A stretch of DNA of 64,000 bases, taken from JASGKO01 sp049840595. GTDB lineage: Bacteria > Verrucomicrobiota > Verrucomicrobiia > Chthoniobacterales > Chthoniobacteraceae. The notes beneath the pieces were generated by a model. It saw nothing but the letters and a program-made list of their open reading frames with translations, had not been told where the DNA came from and did not search any database. The stretch lies in assembly GCA_049840595.1 (NCBI GenBank), contig JASGKO010000023.1:100911-164910 (forward strand), read 5' to 3'. Both the position numbers and the translations under genes were made by a program. Positions 56,492 to 64,000 of this stretch are shown in pieces (position 1 is the first letter of the stretch; the number at the start of each line of letters is the position of its first letter).

Positions 56492-57907
56492 ATGACCTGG
56501 CCCCGCGCTTTACTCATTCTTACCGTCTTCTGGGCCTTGATCTTCCTGCCCGCGCTGGGGACGACCGAATACAAGGGCGAAGAACCACGCCGGGTGCTGC
56601 CGGCGGTTTCGATGCTGCAAACGGGCAACCTTGTGGTGCCGATGCTCTGCGGCGAGCCTTTTCTCCGAAAACCGCCGCTGGTGAATTGGTTGATCGCGGC
56701 GTCTTTCCACCTCACCGGCAAGCAGAATGAATGGGCGGCCCGCCTGCCCTCGGTATTGGCCGTGTGGCTGCTGGGCGCGGGAATTTTTCTCTTTTGCCGC
56801 CGCTGGCTGGGCGTGGAAACGGCACTGGTCGCGGCAATGATCGCGATCACCCATGTGGGGATGGTGGACAAGGGACGCATGGCTGAGATCGAGGCCGAAT
56901 ACATCGCACTCTCCGGCCTGGCCACGGTGGGTTGGCTGGCGCTACATCGGCGGAAGGCATCCCCCTGGCAGCAATGGCTGGTGGCCGGAACGTTGCTGGG
57001 TATCAGCTTTCTGGCGAAAGGGCCGGTCAATTTGATCTTCTTTTACCCCGTGGTGCTCGGGGTGCTGATCGCGGAACGGGAGTGGCGCACGCTCTTCTCC
57101 CCCGCCCATCTCGCGGGGCTCGTGGTGATGTTCGGCATCTTCGCCCTGTGGGCCGTGCCCTACTGGCATCAGGCCCCGGCCAACGCCGCCCAGGTGATGG
57201 CGCACCAGACGGCGGGCCGGTTCAGCAGCAACTTCAATTTCTCCAACTGGGTGCTGGCGATCCCGCGCGGCTTGAGCAACTTCCTGCCCTGGGTGCTGCT
57301 GGCCCCCCTGTGCTGGCGGCGGACGGTCCTGGAACGCGAAGGCACATGGTATGTGGCGACACGAAACACGAGCGTCGCCCTCTTTCTCATCATCCTCCTA
57401 CTCCCCGGCATGCTCCCGCGCTATTCCCAGCCGCTCCTGATTCCGATGAGCCTGTTGATTGCCATCGCCTTGCAGGATGCCCCGCAGGTTCTACTGGAGC
57501 GCTGGAAGAAATTCCTGCCCTGGGCCCGCCAGGCCACGCCAGTCTCGCTCGTGCTGGCGAGTTCGGCCCTCATTTGCGTGGGAATCCTGGTCTATGCCAT
57601 CGCGGCCCTCACCGTGGTGAGCAGCCATGACAATCTGCGTCCCTTGGGGCGGAGCATCAACAAAGCCGCGGAGGCCACGAAGCCGCTCTACCTGCTCGAC
57701 TGCGGCTACCAGCCCTTCTTCGCCTATGTGACCCAGCGGTGCATCTATCTCCAGCAACGGGAGGACCTCCCGCCCGGTGCCGCCCAGATTTTGCTCAGCA
57801 ATCGCGAGTGGAAAAGGCTCCACAAAGCCGATGCCAGCTACGAGGTGAAAAAGACGATCCCCATCGACAAGAAAGATCAGCTCTTTTTGGTCACCCGGAA
57901 AGCGTGA
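56492..57907 (+). CDS. ArnT-like glycosyltransferase family 83 membrane protein
   Basis: From ATG 56492 the 471-aa protein has about 11 membrane helices and the GT-C hallmark near the N-terminus: TTEYKGEEPRRVLPAVSM with acidic residues in the first periplasmic loop. It then has RKPPLVNWLIAASFHLTGK, which matches the ArnT/PMT pattern KPPLxxW. ArnT transfers a sugar from undecaprenyl phosphate to lipid A or other acceptors. No L-Ara4N biosynthesis genes are nearby, so the sugar is unknown. Confidence 0.85.
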   Translation: MTWPRALLILTVFWALIFLPALGTTEYKGEEPRRVLPAVSMLQTGNLVVPMLCGEPFLRKPPLVNWLIAASFHLTGKQNEWAARLPSVLAVWLLGAGIFLFCRRWLGVETALVAAMIAITHVGMVDKGRMAEIEAEYIALSGLATVGWLALHRRKASPWQQWLVAGTLLGISFLAKGPVNLIFFYPVVLGVLIAEREWRTLFSPAHLAGLVVMFGIFALWAVPYWHQAPANAAQVMAHQTAGRFSSNFNFSNWVLAIPRGLSNFLPWVLLAPLCWRRTVLEREGTWYVATRNTSVALFLIILLLPGMLPRYSQPLLIPMSLLIAIALQDAPQVLLERWKKFLPWARQATPVSLVLASSALICVGILVYAIAALTVVSSHDNLRPLGRSINKAAEATKPLYLLDCGYQPFFAYVTQRCIYLQQREDLPPGAAQILLSNREWKRLHKADASYEVKKTIPIDKKDQLFLVTRKA

Positions 57908-57953
57908 TGGAATCGATTCTTTCACGTGGAAAAATTCCCGCCATACTGGCGGC

Positions 57954-58980
57954 GTGAAGTTTTCCCCGCTCCGCCCTGTCTTTCTCGCTGCCTGCTTTTT
58001 GCTGGCCGGAAAAGGATACGCGGATGACTACCTGCTCGGAGCCGATCTTTCGAGCACGCCCCAGAGCGAAGCACGCGGGGTGAAATTCTCCGCCAACAGG
58101 ACGTCGAACGATCTCCTCCACCTGCTGCACGAGCACGGGTTCAATTGGGTGCGGCTGCGTATCTTCCATGATCCAAAGGCTGCAGGCGGCTATTCGCCAG
58201 AGGGCTACTGCGACCTCGGGCATACGCTGGCGATGGCCCGCCGAATCCGATCGGCAGGCATGAAGCTCCTGCTCGATTTCCATTACAGCGACACGTGGGC
58301 CGATCCGGCCCACCAGACCAAGCCGGCCGCTTGGAAGGACAAGCACGGCCGGGAATTGGAAACCGCCGTCCACGACTACACCGCACACGTCCTTACGGCC
58401 CTGAAAAAACAGGGCACCCCACCCCGACCTGGTGCAAACCGGCAACGAGATCGGCCATGGCTTGCTCTGGCCCGACGGCCAGCCCTGGAAGGGCGGAAGC
58501 TGGGATGCCTTCACCGGTTTGTTGAAGGCCGCAATCCGCGCCGTTCGTGAAACGACGCCCCAGGCCAGGGTGATGCTCCACGTGGAAACCGGCGGGCGTA
58601 ACCGGGAAACACGCGAGTTCTTCGACCACCTCCGGGAACATCACGTCGCTTTCGACGTGATCGGCCTGTCATACTACCCGCGCTGGGATGGTCCGTTGGA
58701 AAACCTGCGGCAAAACCTCGCCGATCTCGCCACCCGCTACCCGCAGCCCATCGTGGTCGTGGAATACAGCGCGCCGCAACTGCGCGAGATCAACGATGCC
58801 GTCCACTCCCTCCCCCATGGAAAGGGCCTCGGCAGTTTCATCTGGGAACCCGCGCACTGGGGCGGCCCCGCCCTTTTCCAGAAAGACGGCCGGGCCAGGC
58901 CCGCGCTGGAGCTTTATCCGCAAATGGCGAAGGACTACGGACGGCGCAGAGGTCGTTCGCTGCAGCGCATAGATAGTTAG
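57954..58980 (+). CDS. GH53 endo-beta-1,4-galactanase, frameshifted
   Basis: Starting at GTG 57954, the protein has a signal peptide (LAACFLLAGKGYA) and then LLGADLSSTPQSEARGVKF, the GH53 start. WVRLRIFHDP, KLLLDFHYSDTWADPAHQTK, VQTGNEIGHGLLWPDG (acid/base Glu) and PIVVVEYSAPQ (nucleophile Glu) follow. The frame shifts near 58424. GH53 enzymes cut the galactan side chains of pectin. The last dozen residues (GRRRGRSLQRIDS) and the stop at 58978-58980 are encoded by attC sequence of the neighbouring integron, so the natural C-terminus may have been replaced. Confidence 0.87.
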
Positions 58981-58982
58981 GC
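58951..58982 (-). other. truncated integron attC site (5' half)
   Basis: On the minus strand the sequence after the cassette gene reads GCCTAAC (58976-58982, matching RYYYAAC exactly), a spacer, then CGCTGCAGCGAAC (58954-58966), the usual L''-side of attC sites. The matching 3' half with GTTRRRY is missing, because the sequence continues as the 3' end of the GH53 gene. This marks a deletion or recombination junction at the distal end of the array. Confidence 0.7.
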
Positions 58983-58988
58983 CACAGG

Positions 58989-59312
58989 CTATCCACCGCG
59001 CTCATCATACCACCCCTGCGGGTCATCAAGATCAATATCCTCTCCTTCTTGCATGTCGCCCAGGTGCCAGCCCTCTCGCTTGCAGAGTGCCGCCAGTTCT
59101 TTGATGTGGTTGAAGCCGCCGTGCGTGTAAATGTCCTGAACTGTCTCGTCCTCTGTGGTCAGCTCCAGACGGAATCCGCCTTCAACGGGCAACGCCGCCT
59201 CAGTGAGTGACTCCCACTCAAGTCCGCGAAATGCACCATCGAACTTGCGTGTGACATCAGCGATCTCGCCAAGCCCCTCTCCGTCATTGTGGACAAGAAG
59301 ATTCCAAGACAT
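58989..59312 (-). CDS. integron cassette protein of unknown function
   Basis: The 107-aa protein starts MSWNLLVHNDGEGLGEIADV and is acidic, with LTTEDETVQDIYTHGGFNHI near the middle and ending in DIDLDDPQGWYDERGG. It has no signal peptide and no family I recognise. It begins 14 bases after one attC and ends 7 bases before another, the tight packing of a promoterless gene cassette. Confidence 0.78.
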   Translation of the reverse strand: MSWNLLVHNDGEGLGEIADVTRKFDGAFRGLEWESLTEAALPVEGGFRLELTTEDETVQDIYTHGGFNHIKELAALCKREGWHLGDMQEGEDIDLDDPQGWYDERGG

Positions 59313-59325
59313 AACGTGTGATGTA

Positions 59326-59388
59326 GCCTAACAACCCAAGCTCGGCGACAGGCGCAAGCCTGTTCGCTGCAGCGTCTAGGCGTTGCAG
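59326..59388 (-). other. integron attC site
   Basis: On the minus strand this 63-bp site runs from about TGCAACGCC (59380-59388) through CGCTGCAGCGAAC (59362-59374) and a terminal hairpin ACAGGCTTGCGCCTGT (59347-59364) to GTTGTTAGGC. The final GTTAGGC (59326-59332) is a perfect GTTRRRY recombination core. The 5' core AAC is imperfect, and the stop codon of the upstream cassette gene (TAG, 59376-59378) lies inside the site, as is common in cassettes. Confidence 0.75.
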
Positions 59389-59879
59389 GGATCGGATTTT
59401 GGTGGTTCATGGACTGCGAGGAAGAGTGTCGGGGCACCGGGAACGCGAAAGATGCCAATTGCACGAAGACAGCGGACTGCCAACGCCGAAAATACCTGCG
59501 CGTCGCTGTCAGATGCAGCGATGCCGGGGCTGGTGAAGACGCGAAAACCCGTGAGGTTCTGGAGTGACTGGAGACTCTTCGAAGCCTCACGCGCGCGAAG
59601 CGGAAAATCCTCATTGGCCCACGCCCACAGCCAGGAGTGGCGCTCAGGGCTGTGCGTGCCGATGGGTGTGATCGGGAAGGAATGATCTCCGATCCGCAAC
59701 GTGCAATCGGCAAGATCGTAGTGCCACTGGTCGCTACCGAGAATTCGCTGCTGGAATCGCGGTTGGAGGTGTGCAAGTTCGTCACGGCAGGCAGCAACGA
59801 ACGCGGAAAACTGCTCGTCCGACATGGAGCTTGATGTCGGCGACGTGCTGCAAACAGGACAATTGGAAGCGTCGTGCAT
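59376..59879 (-). CDS. integron cassette protein, DUF6882-like
   Basis: From ATG 59879 the protein is 167 aa. SPERHSWLWAWANEDFP with a following RVFTSPGIAASDSDAQVF fits the DUF6882 family, a group of about 150-250 aa of unknown function. The N-terminus has CPVC and ATG 59825 (MSDEQFSAFVAACRDELAHL) is a possible alternative start. It is the first cassette next to the integrase remnant. Confidence 0.72.
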   Translation of the reverse strand: MHDASNCPVCSTSPTSSSMSDEQFSAFVAACRDELAHLQPRFQQRILGSDQWHYDLADCTLRIGDHSFPITPIGTHSPERHSWLWAWANEDFPLRAREASKSLQSLQNLTGFRVFTSPGIAASDSDAQVFSALAVRCLRAIGIFRVPGAPTLFLAVHEPPKSDPCNA

Positions 59880-60037
59880 CAGATACGGGTAGCAGCGCCT
59901 TGCGAGAAGTAGCTCCCAAAAATAGGGTCTAATCCAGCGGTGTTTTGGGGTATAATCTGGCGTCGTTTTTCGATCCTCAGAGAACTCTTCATTTTCTTCG
60001 GGTATAATCCGCTTGTTTTGAGCCTGACCTGCCGGAG

Positions 60038-60317
60038 ATGGTCGCACCCTTGATTTCGGGCAATCTGTCAAACTCTCCTCCGGGCAGCAAGCCAAAAACT
60101 GCTCGATCAGGTGCGGGGTGTCTTCCGCCTCAAGCACTATTCGCTGCGAACGGAAAAGACGGATGTCGATTGGATTAAACGCCTCATCGTTTTTCACAAT
60201 AAGCGGCATCCCCGCGAAATGACCGAGGCGGAGGTGAGCACCTTTCTCACGCCTCTGGCGGTGGAGGGCCATCTTTCCGTCTCCACGCATAATCAGGCGT
60301 TGAGTGCGATTCTTTCG
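60038..60317 (+). pseudogene. truncated integron integrase (intI) fragment
   Basis: The frame around 60090-60317 reads SQKLLDQVRGVFRLKHYSLR, then TEKTDVDWIKRLIVFHNKRH, PREMTEAEVSTFLTPLAVEG and STHNQALSAIL. This is the N-terminal core-binding domain of IntI-type tyrosine recombinases. It breaks off at a repeat (60322) before the catalytic domain. An upstream ATG at 60038 may be the original start one frame off. It is divergent from the two cassettes, as expected for an integron. The gap 59880-60037 should contain attI and promoters, but I cannot define attI. Confidence 0.82.
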
Positions 60318-60321
60318 CCTC

Positions 60322-60372
60322 GTTCCCACACTCTGTGTGGGAACGCATCTGTCCGGGACACTCCGTGTCCCT
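60322..60372. repeat. two small palindromes after intI fragment
   Basis: CGTTCCCACACTCTGTGTGGGAACG at 60322-60346 has 11-base arms (CGTTCCCACAC / GTGTGGGAACG), and GGGACACTCCGTGTCCC follows at 60356-60372. This repeat type is often dispersed in intergenic DNA. It abuts the point where the integrase sequence ends. The rest to 60434 has no gene. Confidence 0.6.
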
Positions 60373-60434
60373 GGCAATTCCTGGCGTCCAGGCGGTTAAA
60401 TATTTTGGCGATCAGCCCGACCGGCACGAGGCCG

Positions 60435-60980
60435 CTAGATCATTCCCAGCTGCATCTTGCCCACTTCGCTGATCATGCCCTGATTCCACGGCGGGTCCCA
60501 GACGAGCTCGACCAGCGCATCCTTCACGCCGGAGAGCGCGAGGATTTTGCTCTGCGCTTCGGCGCAAATGGTCGGGCCCATGCCGCAGCCGGGCGCGGTG
60601 AGCGTCATTTTTACATTCACCTTGGCGCCGTCGCTTTCCTGCTCGACGCGGCAATCATAGACGAGGCCGAGATCGACGATGTTGACCGGGATTTCCGGAT
60701 CGTAGCAGGTCTTGAGCTGGTCCCAGACGGTCTTCTCATCGAGCGGACCATCGGAAGCCGCCGACGCTTCGGCCTTGGGCGCGGTTGGCTCGATCCCGAG
60801 CGCGTCCACATTCTGCTCGGTAATGCGGGCAAGGCCGAAATGTCCGGCCACGGTATAGCTCCCCCCGAGGGACTGGGTGATGATGACGCTCGCTCCCGCG
60901 GGGATGGTGATGACCTGTCCGCTGGGAATCTGAATGGCCTCGCAATCGCGAGTGAGTTCTTTGGGCTGATTTTCGTACAT
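60435..60980 (-). CDS. sufT: Fe-S cluster assembly protein SufT-like (MIP18/DUF59)
   Basis: The 181-aa protein has a SufT-type N-terminal extension (IQIPSGQVITIPAGASVIIT) and a MIP18 domain: CYDPEIPVNIVDLGLVYDC, VKMTLTAPGCGMG with the conserved Cys, and VWDPPWNQGMISEVG. Such proteins help mature Fe-S proteins, especially under high demand. It follows the nifU-like gene on the minus strand with a 9-base gap, forming a small Fe-S operon. Confidence 0.87.
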   Translation of the reverse strand: MYENQPKELTRDCEAIQIPSGQVITIPAGASVIITQSLGGSYTVAGHFGLARITEQNVDALGIEPTAPKAEASAASDGPLDEKTVWDQLKTCYDPEIPVNIVDLGLVYDCRVEQESDGAKVNVKMTLTAPGCGMGPTICAEAQSKILALSGVKDALVELVWDPPWNQGMISEVGKMQLGMI

Positions 60981-60989
60981 GGAAAAAAA

Positions 60990-61481
60990 CTAGGAATGAG
61001 GATTGAGCACGACCTTCACCTTTTTCCCTGCCGCACCGGCAAAGGAGTCGAACAGGGAATTACCCACCGGTTGGGCGGGAGCCGGAGCGGGGGCCGTCGG
61101 TTTCCCCTGCCCCTCGGTGAGGGCCGAGCGGAGCGCACTCTCCACCAGCTGCGCGCAGTGAATCTTCATTGGTGGCAATGCGCCGAGCGGCGCGGAAAGA
61201 TCGCTCCCCGACATGGTGAGCGCCTCATCCGCCGTCTTGCCGGCGATCAACTCCGTGGCCACGCTGGCCACCGCAATTGCGGTCTCGCAGCCAAAGGTCT
61301 GGAACGTCGCGCGGTCAATCACCTTGCGCCCGTTCTCCTCCTTGAACTTGATCCACATCCGCAGCATGTCGCCGCAATCGGCGCTGCCCACAGTGCCCAC
61401 GGCATCGGCATTCTCCATCTCGCCGAGATTCTTGGGATTGGAAATCGCCTGCTGAATTTTCTGCTGAAGGTCTTCGCTCAT
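60990..61481 (-). CDS. NifU/IscU-like Fe-S scaffold protein
   Basis: The 163-aa protein has the three conserved scaffold cysteines at about 36 (GSADCGDMLRM), 65 (FQTFGCETAIAVAS) and 109 (PPMKIHCAQLVESAL), with Asp38 of the usual GD. It carries a C-terminal Ala/Pro/Gln extension (TAPAPAPAQPVGNS) and a Lys/Val tail, but no NifU-C thioredoxin-like domain. The scaffold builds [2Fe-2S] or [4Fe-4S] clusters from cysteine-desulfurase sulfur. It is flanked by sufT and a rhodanese gene. Confidence 0.87.
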   Translation of the reverse strand: MSEDLQQKIQQAISNPKNLGEMENADAVGTVGSADCGDMLRMWIKFKEENGRKVIDRATFQTFGCETAIAVASVATELIAGKTADEALTMSGSDLSAPLGALPPMKIHCAQLVESALRSALTEGQGKPTAPAPAPAQPVGNSLFDSFAGAAGKKVKVVLNPHS

Positions 61482-61493
61482 AAGCCAGGTCGA

Positions 61494-62041
61494 TTACTCC
61501 AGGTGATAGCGCGGCAGGCTCGGATCGATCTCCTGCGCCCATTGATCCACCCCCCCAGTGAGGCTCTTCACATTGGTAAACCCGTGCCCGGCAAAATACG
61601 CCGCCGCATCCATGCTGCGGATGCCGTGATGGCACACCATCACCACCGACTCGGTGCGGTCCCAGCTCGAAGCATTTCCTGCATCATCTCCTGGGTGAAA
61701 AGCTGGGCCCCGGCGATATGCACCGCGTCAAATTCCTCGCGGGTGCGCACGTCGATCAGCTTGGGAACGTTCGGAGTCTTGAGCAATGCGTCGAGTTCGG
61801 TCGCGCTGATCTGCATCTGCTGGTCGGCTTGATGGCTCGATTGCAGAAACTCGATCACGTCATCCACCGGCAAATCGTTATTGCGGGCGCAGACCTGGGC
61901 CAGTGTCTCGGTCGGCTGGAAGCCGCAACTGGAGCAGCCGCCGATGTGATACTGGCGGAACAGCGCGCGCTGAGCACCGGGAAAGCGCTCCAGCAACTCG
62001 GCCATCGTCAAATTCGGATCAATCTCAAGCGTGGTGGACAT
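61494..62041 (-). CDS. DUF1858-like/rhodanese domain protein, frameshifted
   Basis: From ATG 62041 the N-terminus (MSTTLEIDPNLTMAELLERF) leads to CSSCGFQPTETLAQVC, a DUF1858-like helical domain with a Cys pair. A rhodanese domain follows: PKLIDVRTREEFDAVHIAGA. Near 61668 the frame shifts to SVVMVCHHGIRSMDAAAYFA, with the active-site Cys, and continues GHGFTNVKSLTGGVDQWAQ to the stop at 61494. Rhodaneses carry sulfane sulfur; with the nifU-like scaffold and sufT it may supply sulfur for cluster assembly (inference). Confidence 0.82.
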
Positions 62042-62142
62042 ACGGGCAAAATAGCACACCCGGCCAGATGTCGAAGCGAAGTTTTTCCAGGCCGCCATCC
62101 CCATCGTCTTCCACTTTCCAGGCAACGTTCGCCAAGAAGATC

Positions 62143-62658
62143 TTACAGAGGTTTTGTCTTGATCGAAGTCACGGTCACCTTCGAATCGTCCCCGGAAAAG
62201 ATGCTGATCGGGTTGTTGATCCGGGCATAGTCACCGTGGTGCTCAAAGCGCAGATCGTCGTTCACATAGATTTGCTGACTGTCCTGCGTGACCACCCAGC
62301 GGATGGTGACATCGGTATTGGTGGGGATGCGACCTTTTCCTCCTTGATGATCTCCATTGGCCGGGCCGCCATCCACGCGGAGCTCGTCTTCATTTCGCTC
62401 CCAATTAAAAATCACCTCATCAGCCGCATAGCTCATCCGCAGATTTTTCGAATCCGTGCGAGCGACAATCGTGATCTCCAGTGGAGGACGAAAGGATGCC
62501 TTCGTGGTCACGCGCTGATCCCCGGTAACCGTCACCGGCACCTTGCCGAAGGAATCGGTCAACGCGCCGATTTGCTCGGTAACGGCATGGTTCAAAGTGT
62601 CGGCCCCGGCAAAGACAGCAGTCAGCAGCACAAGAATGAATGGGGAGATTATTTTCAT
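62143..62658 (-). CDS. secreted protein of unknown function
   Basis: The 171-aa protein has a signal peptide (MKIISPFILVLLTAVFAGA). The mature part starts DTLNHAVTEQIGAL and has a beta-rich body (LEITIVARTDSKNLRMSYAA; then WVVTQDSQQIYVNDDLRFEH), compatible with a small lectin- or concanavalin-like fold as in laminin G relatives. No family claim is made. It lies directly before the GH35-like gene on the same strand and may be part of a sugar-use operon. Confidence 0.65.
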   Translation of the reverse strand: MKIISPFILVLLTAVFAGADTLNHAVTEQIGALTDSFGKVPVTVTGDQRVTTKASFRPPLEITIVARTDSKNLRMSYAADEVIFNWERNEDELRVDGGPANGDHQGGKGRIPTNTDVTIRWVVTQDSQQIYVNDDLRFEHHGDYARINNPISIFSGDDSKVTVTSIKTKPL

Positions 62659-62737
62659 GGCGAGGGATAGCTACTTACTTATGTAATACGCTGACCAATT
62701 GCCCTTTCTTAGAAAAATAATGACTCGGTTTGCGAGC

Positions 62738-64000
62738 TTAAAGCGGCTTCACGCTGATTTCCCGCGGCTCCTCCGTCGTTACGCTGATGGCATCCAGCGC
62801 ATTGGTCGCCCGGGCCTTCGCGACGGCGTTCTTCGCTTCCGCCGGCAGGCGATTCAGGAGCGCATCGGAATACGGCAGCACCTTCAGGCGAATCTTCGAC
62901 CAGTCACTGGCGGGAATGCGCCACAACGCAATCGGGAAGGCATCGCCATTGTAGAAATGATCGCCAAAAAGCTTGTCGCCGACATACAGCCGGGCTGCAT
63001 CGCCGACATAATGGACATTCAAAATGAGCTGACGCCCGTTCGCAATGGCCGGGATTTTTAGCTGATACACGGCGGCATCCGCCCATGTCGCCTCCTGCAT
63101 GCCCTGCAGGGTCGTTGCCTTCGGCCCAGCGGCCTGCTCCTGCACGACCGGCACTTGCACGGTGGCCAGCGCCTGGGGCGCGGGCGGCACAAAGCGAGCG
63201 AATACGCCATCCGCACTGCCTTTCACCTTCAAGTCGCCCACGGCTACGCCCGGCAGCGGTGGAAACACCGACAGCGCAAAATCGCCTGCGGTCGATTGCA
63301 TCTGCAACCGGTCTTGGTCCGCATAGACGGTGGCCGACGAGAGAATCACCCGATCCCTCCCCGCGAGGGGCAGCCGCCAGAGGCTCTTGCCTTGCGCTGC
63401 CGTGAGCACCACAAACGAAACCGTCTGTCCATCCGCCTTTTTGATCTGCGCGGCCATTCCAGTCCCCGGCTTGAAATCCCGGAAATAGGTCACCCCATCC
63501 CGGACGTTGAATCGCCAGTTCCGGCGCGATCCCGTCCAGCGCGGTCAGGAAATAGACCGGTTCACCCTGGTCGTTCGTTACCCGGCACAGCGGCTGTGCA
63601 GTGGCGTATTGCACCTGCACTCCATCGCAGTCCCAGTTCACCGGCCACACCCCGTAGCTATCCACGGGAATCGTAATCGGCTGCTCGGGAATCATTACCG
63701 TGCCCGCGTTCGTTTTGACCGCGAATTGCACGCCCTGATGCTCCGGCAATGGCACCGTGGGCTGGTGATTGCTGAAGAAGAGGAAGCCGGATTTTCCATC
63801 CGAACGCATGTCCCAGCGCAGGACGGAAAAGTCACTCAGATCGACCGGCTTTTGGTCCGGCAAATAGACCGGCATCCGCGCCAGGGCCGGGCCGAAATCC
63901 TCCAGAAAAAGATGCTGCTGTCGCAGGAGATGATATTGCTCCCGCACCTGCCCACAGGCGCCAAGCGCGGTTTGGAAATCGTAATCCTTGAATGGCAGCT
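62738..64000 (-). CDS. GH35-like beta-galactosidase, C-terminal part, frameshifted and truncated
   Basis: The frame is open at the right end, so the N-terminal catalytic part lies outside. Visible segments: FKDYDFQTALGACGQVREQY, SGFLFFSNHQPTVPLP, VPVDSYGVWPVNWDCDGV-like text (IPVDSYGVWPVNWDCDGVQV) and YATAQPLCRV, which match the beta-sandwich domains after the GH35 barrel. Near 63505 the frame shifts. It continues with TYFRDFKPGTGMAAQIKKAD and a galactose-binding-like jelly-roll with RLYVGDKLFGDHFYNGDAFP, ending at 62738. A galactosidase beside a GH53 galactanase fits galactan breakdown. I recognise the family from the text pattern only. Confidence 0.72.

Noticed and set aside
60111..61832. 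573-codon plus-strand frame starting in the integrase fragment
   Set aside because: Only the first 70 codons match integrase; the rest is antisense to sufT, the nifU-like gene and the rhodanese gene.

Overview
This GC-rich 64 kb window looks like a chromosomal piece of a Verrucomicrobiota bacterium (inference). It has a lipid A pathway using LpxI, TamB/TamA outer-membrane assembly genes, PEP-CTERM proteins (a sorting system typical of diderms such as Verrucomicrobiota), secreted proteins with GQLK and chitobiase-like repeats, and many dispersed palindromic intergenic repeats. There is no rRNA or CRISPR. One tRNA-Leu(TAA) is present.

Layout. 1-6.1 kb: a PEP-CTERM fragment, a MITE-like repeat, then the overlapping lpxI / Gfo-Idh-MocA / lpxB operon, a HIT protein, a site-2-protease-like peptidase and a DUF2167 protein. 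6.1-15 kb: a decayed IS5 transposase, an unusual LuxR-type regulator lacking the phospho-acceptor Asp, a YadA-head protein, a VWA/chitobiase-repeat protein, two tandem peptidoglycan-binding-domain proteins, a PEP-CTERM protein and a PstS-like secreted protein. 15.5-24.3 kb: mfd and prfB (with the canonical +1 programmed frameshift), followed by an unusual accretion zone in which the 3' end of prfB recurs three more times, separating small secreted-protein genes and a PaeR7I/XhoI-type restriction-modification pair. 24.3-27 kb: a DUF3592 protein and a PMT/TMTC-like membrane glycosyltransferase.

27.1-36.1 kb holds the most interesting locus: a tightly packed seven-gene minus-strand operon encoding a polysaccharide deacetylase, a PlsC acyltransferase, an ACP-condensation fusion, a FAD oxidoreductase, an AMP ligase, a flavin-dependent halogenase-like enzyme and a methyltransferase. 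A divergent LpxL-like acyltransferase sits beside it. It looks like an undescribed biosynthetic cluster for an acylated, possibly halogenated compound. 36-57.9 kb is mostly envelope and transport: DmeF-like cation exporter, acetyl esterase, YihY, TamB-TamA, DUF1003, flotillin, EmrAB-like pump, FAH hydrolase, a second LpxL-like acyltransferase and an ArnT-like transferase.

58-64 kb: a GH53 galactanase whose 3' end runs into a degenerate integron (half attC, cassette gene, full attC, second cassette gene, divergent truncated intI), then a sufT / nifU-like / rhodanese Fe-S group and the C-terminal part of a GH35-like beta-galactosidase. GH53 plus GH35 suggests galactan use.

Caution: about 20 single-base frameshifts are visible (six in mfd, four unprogrammed in prfB, others at 8.2, 11.0, 14.7, 25.1, 34.9, 35.7, 37.7, 40.1, 42.4, 58.4, 61.7 and 63.5 kb). 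Because prfB should be essential, most are probably sequencing indels. I annotate those genes over their full reconstructed span.
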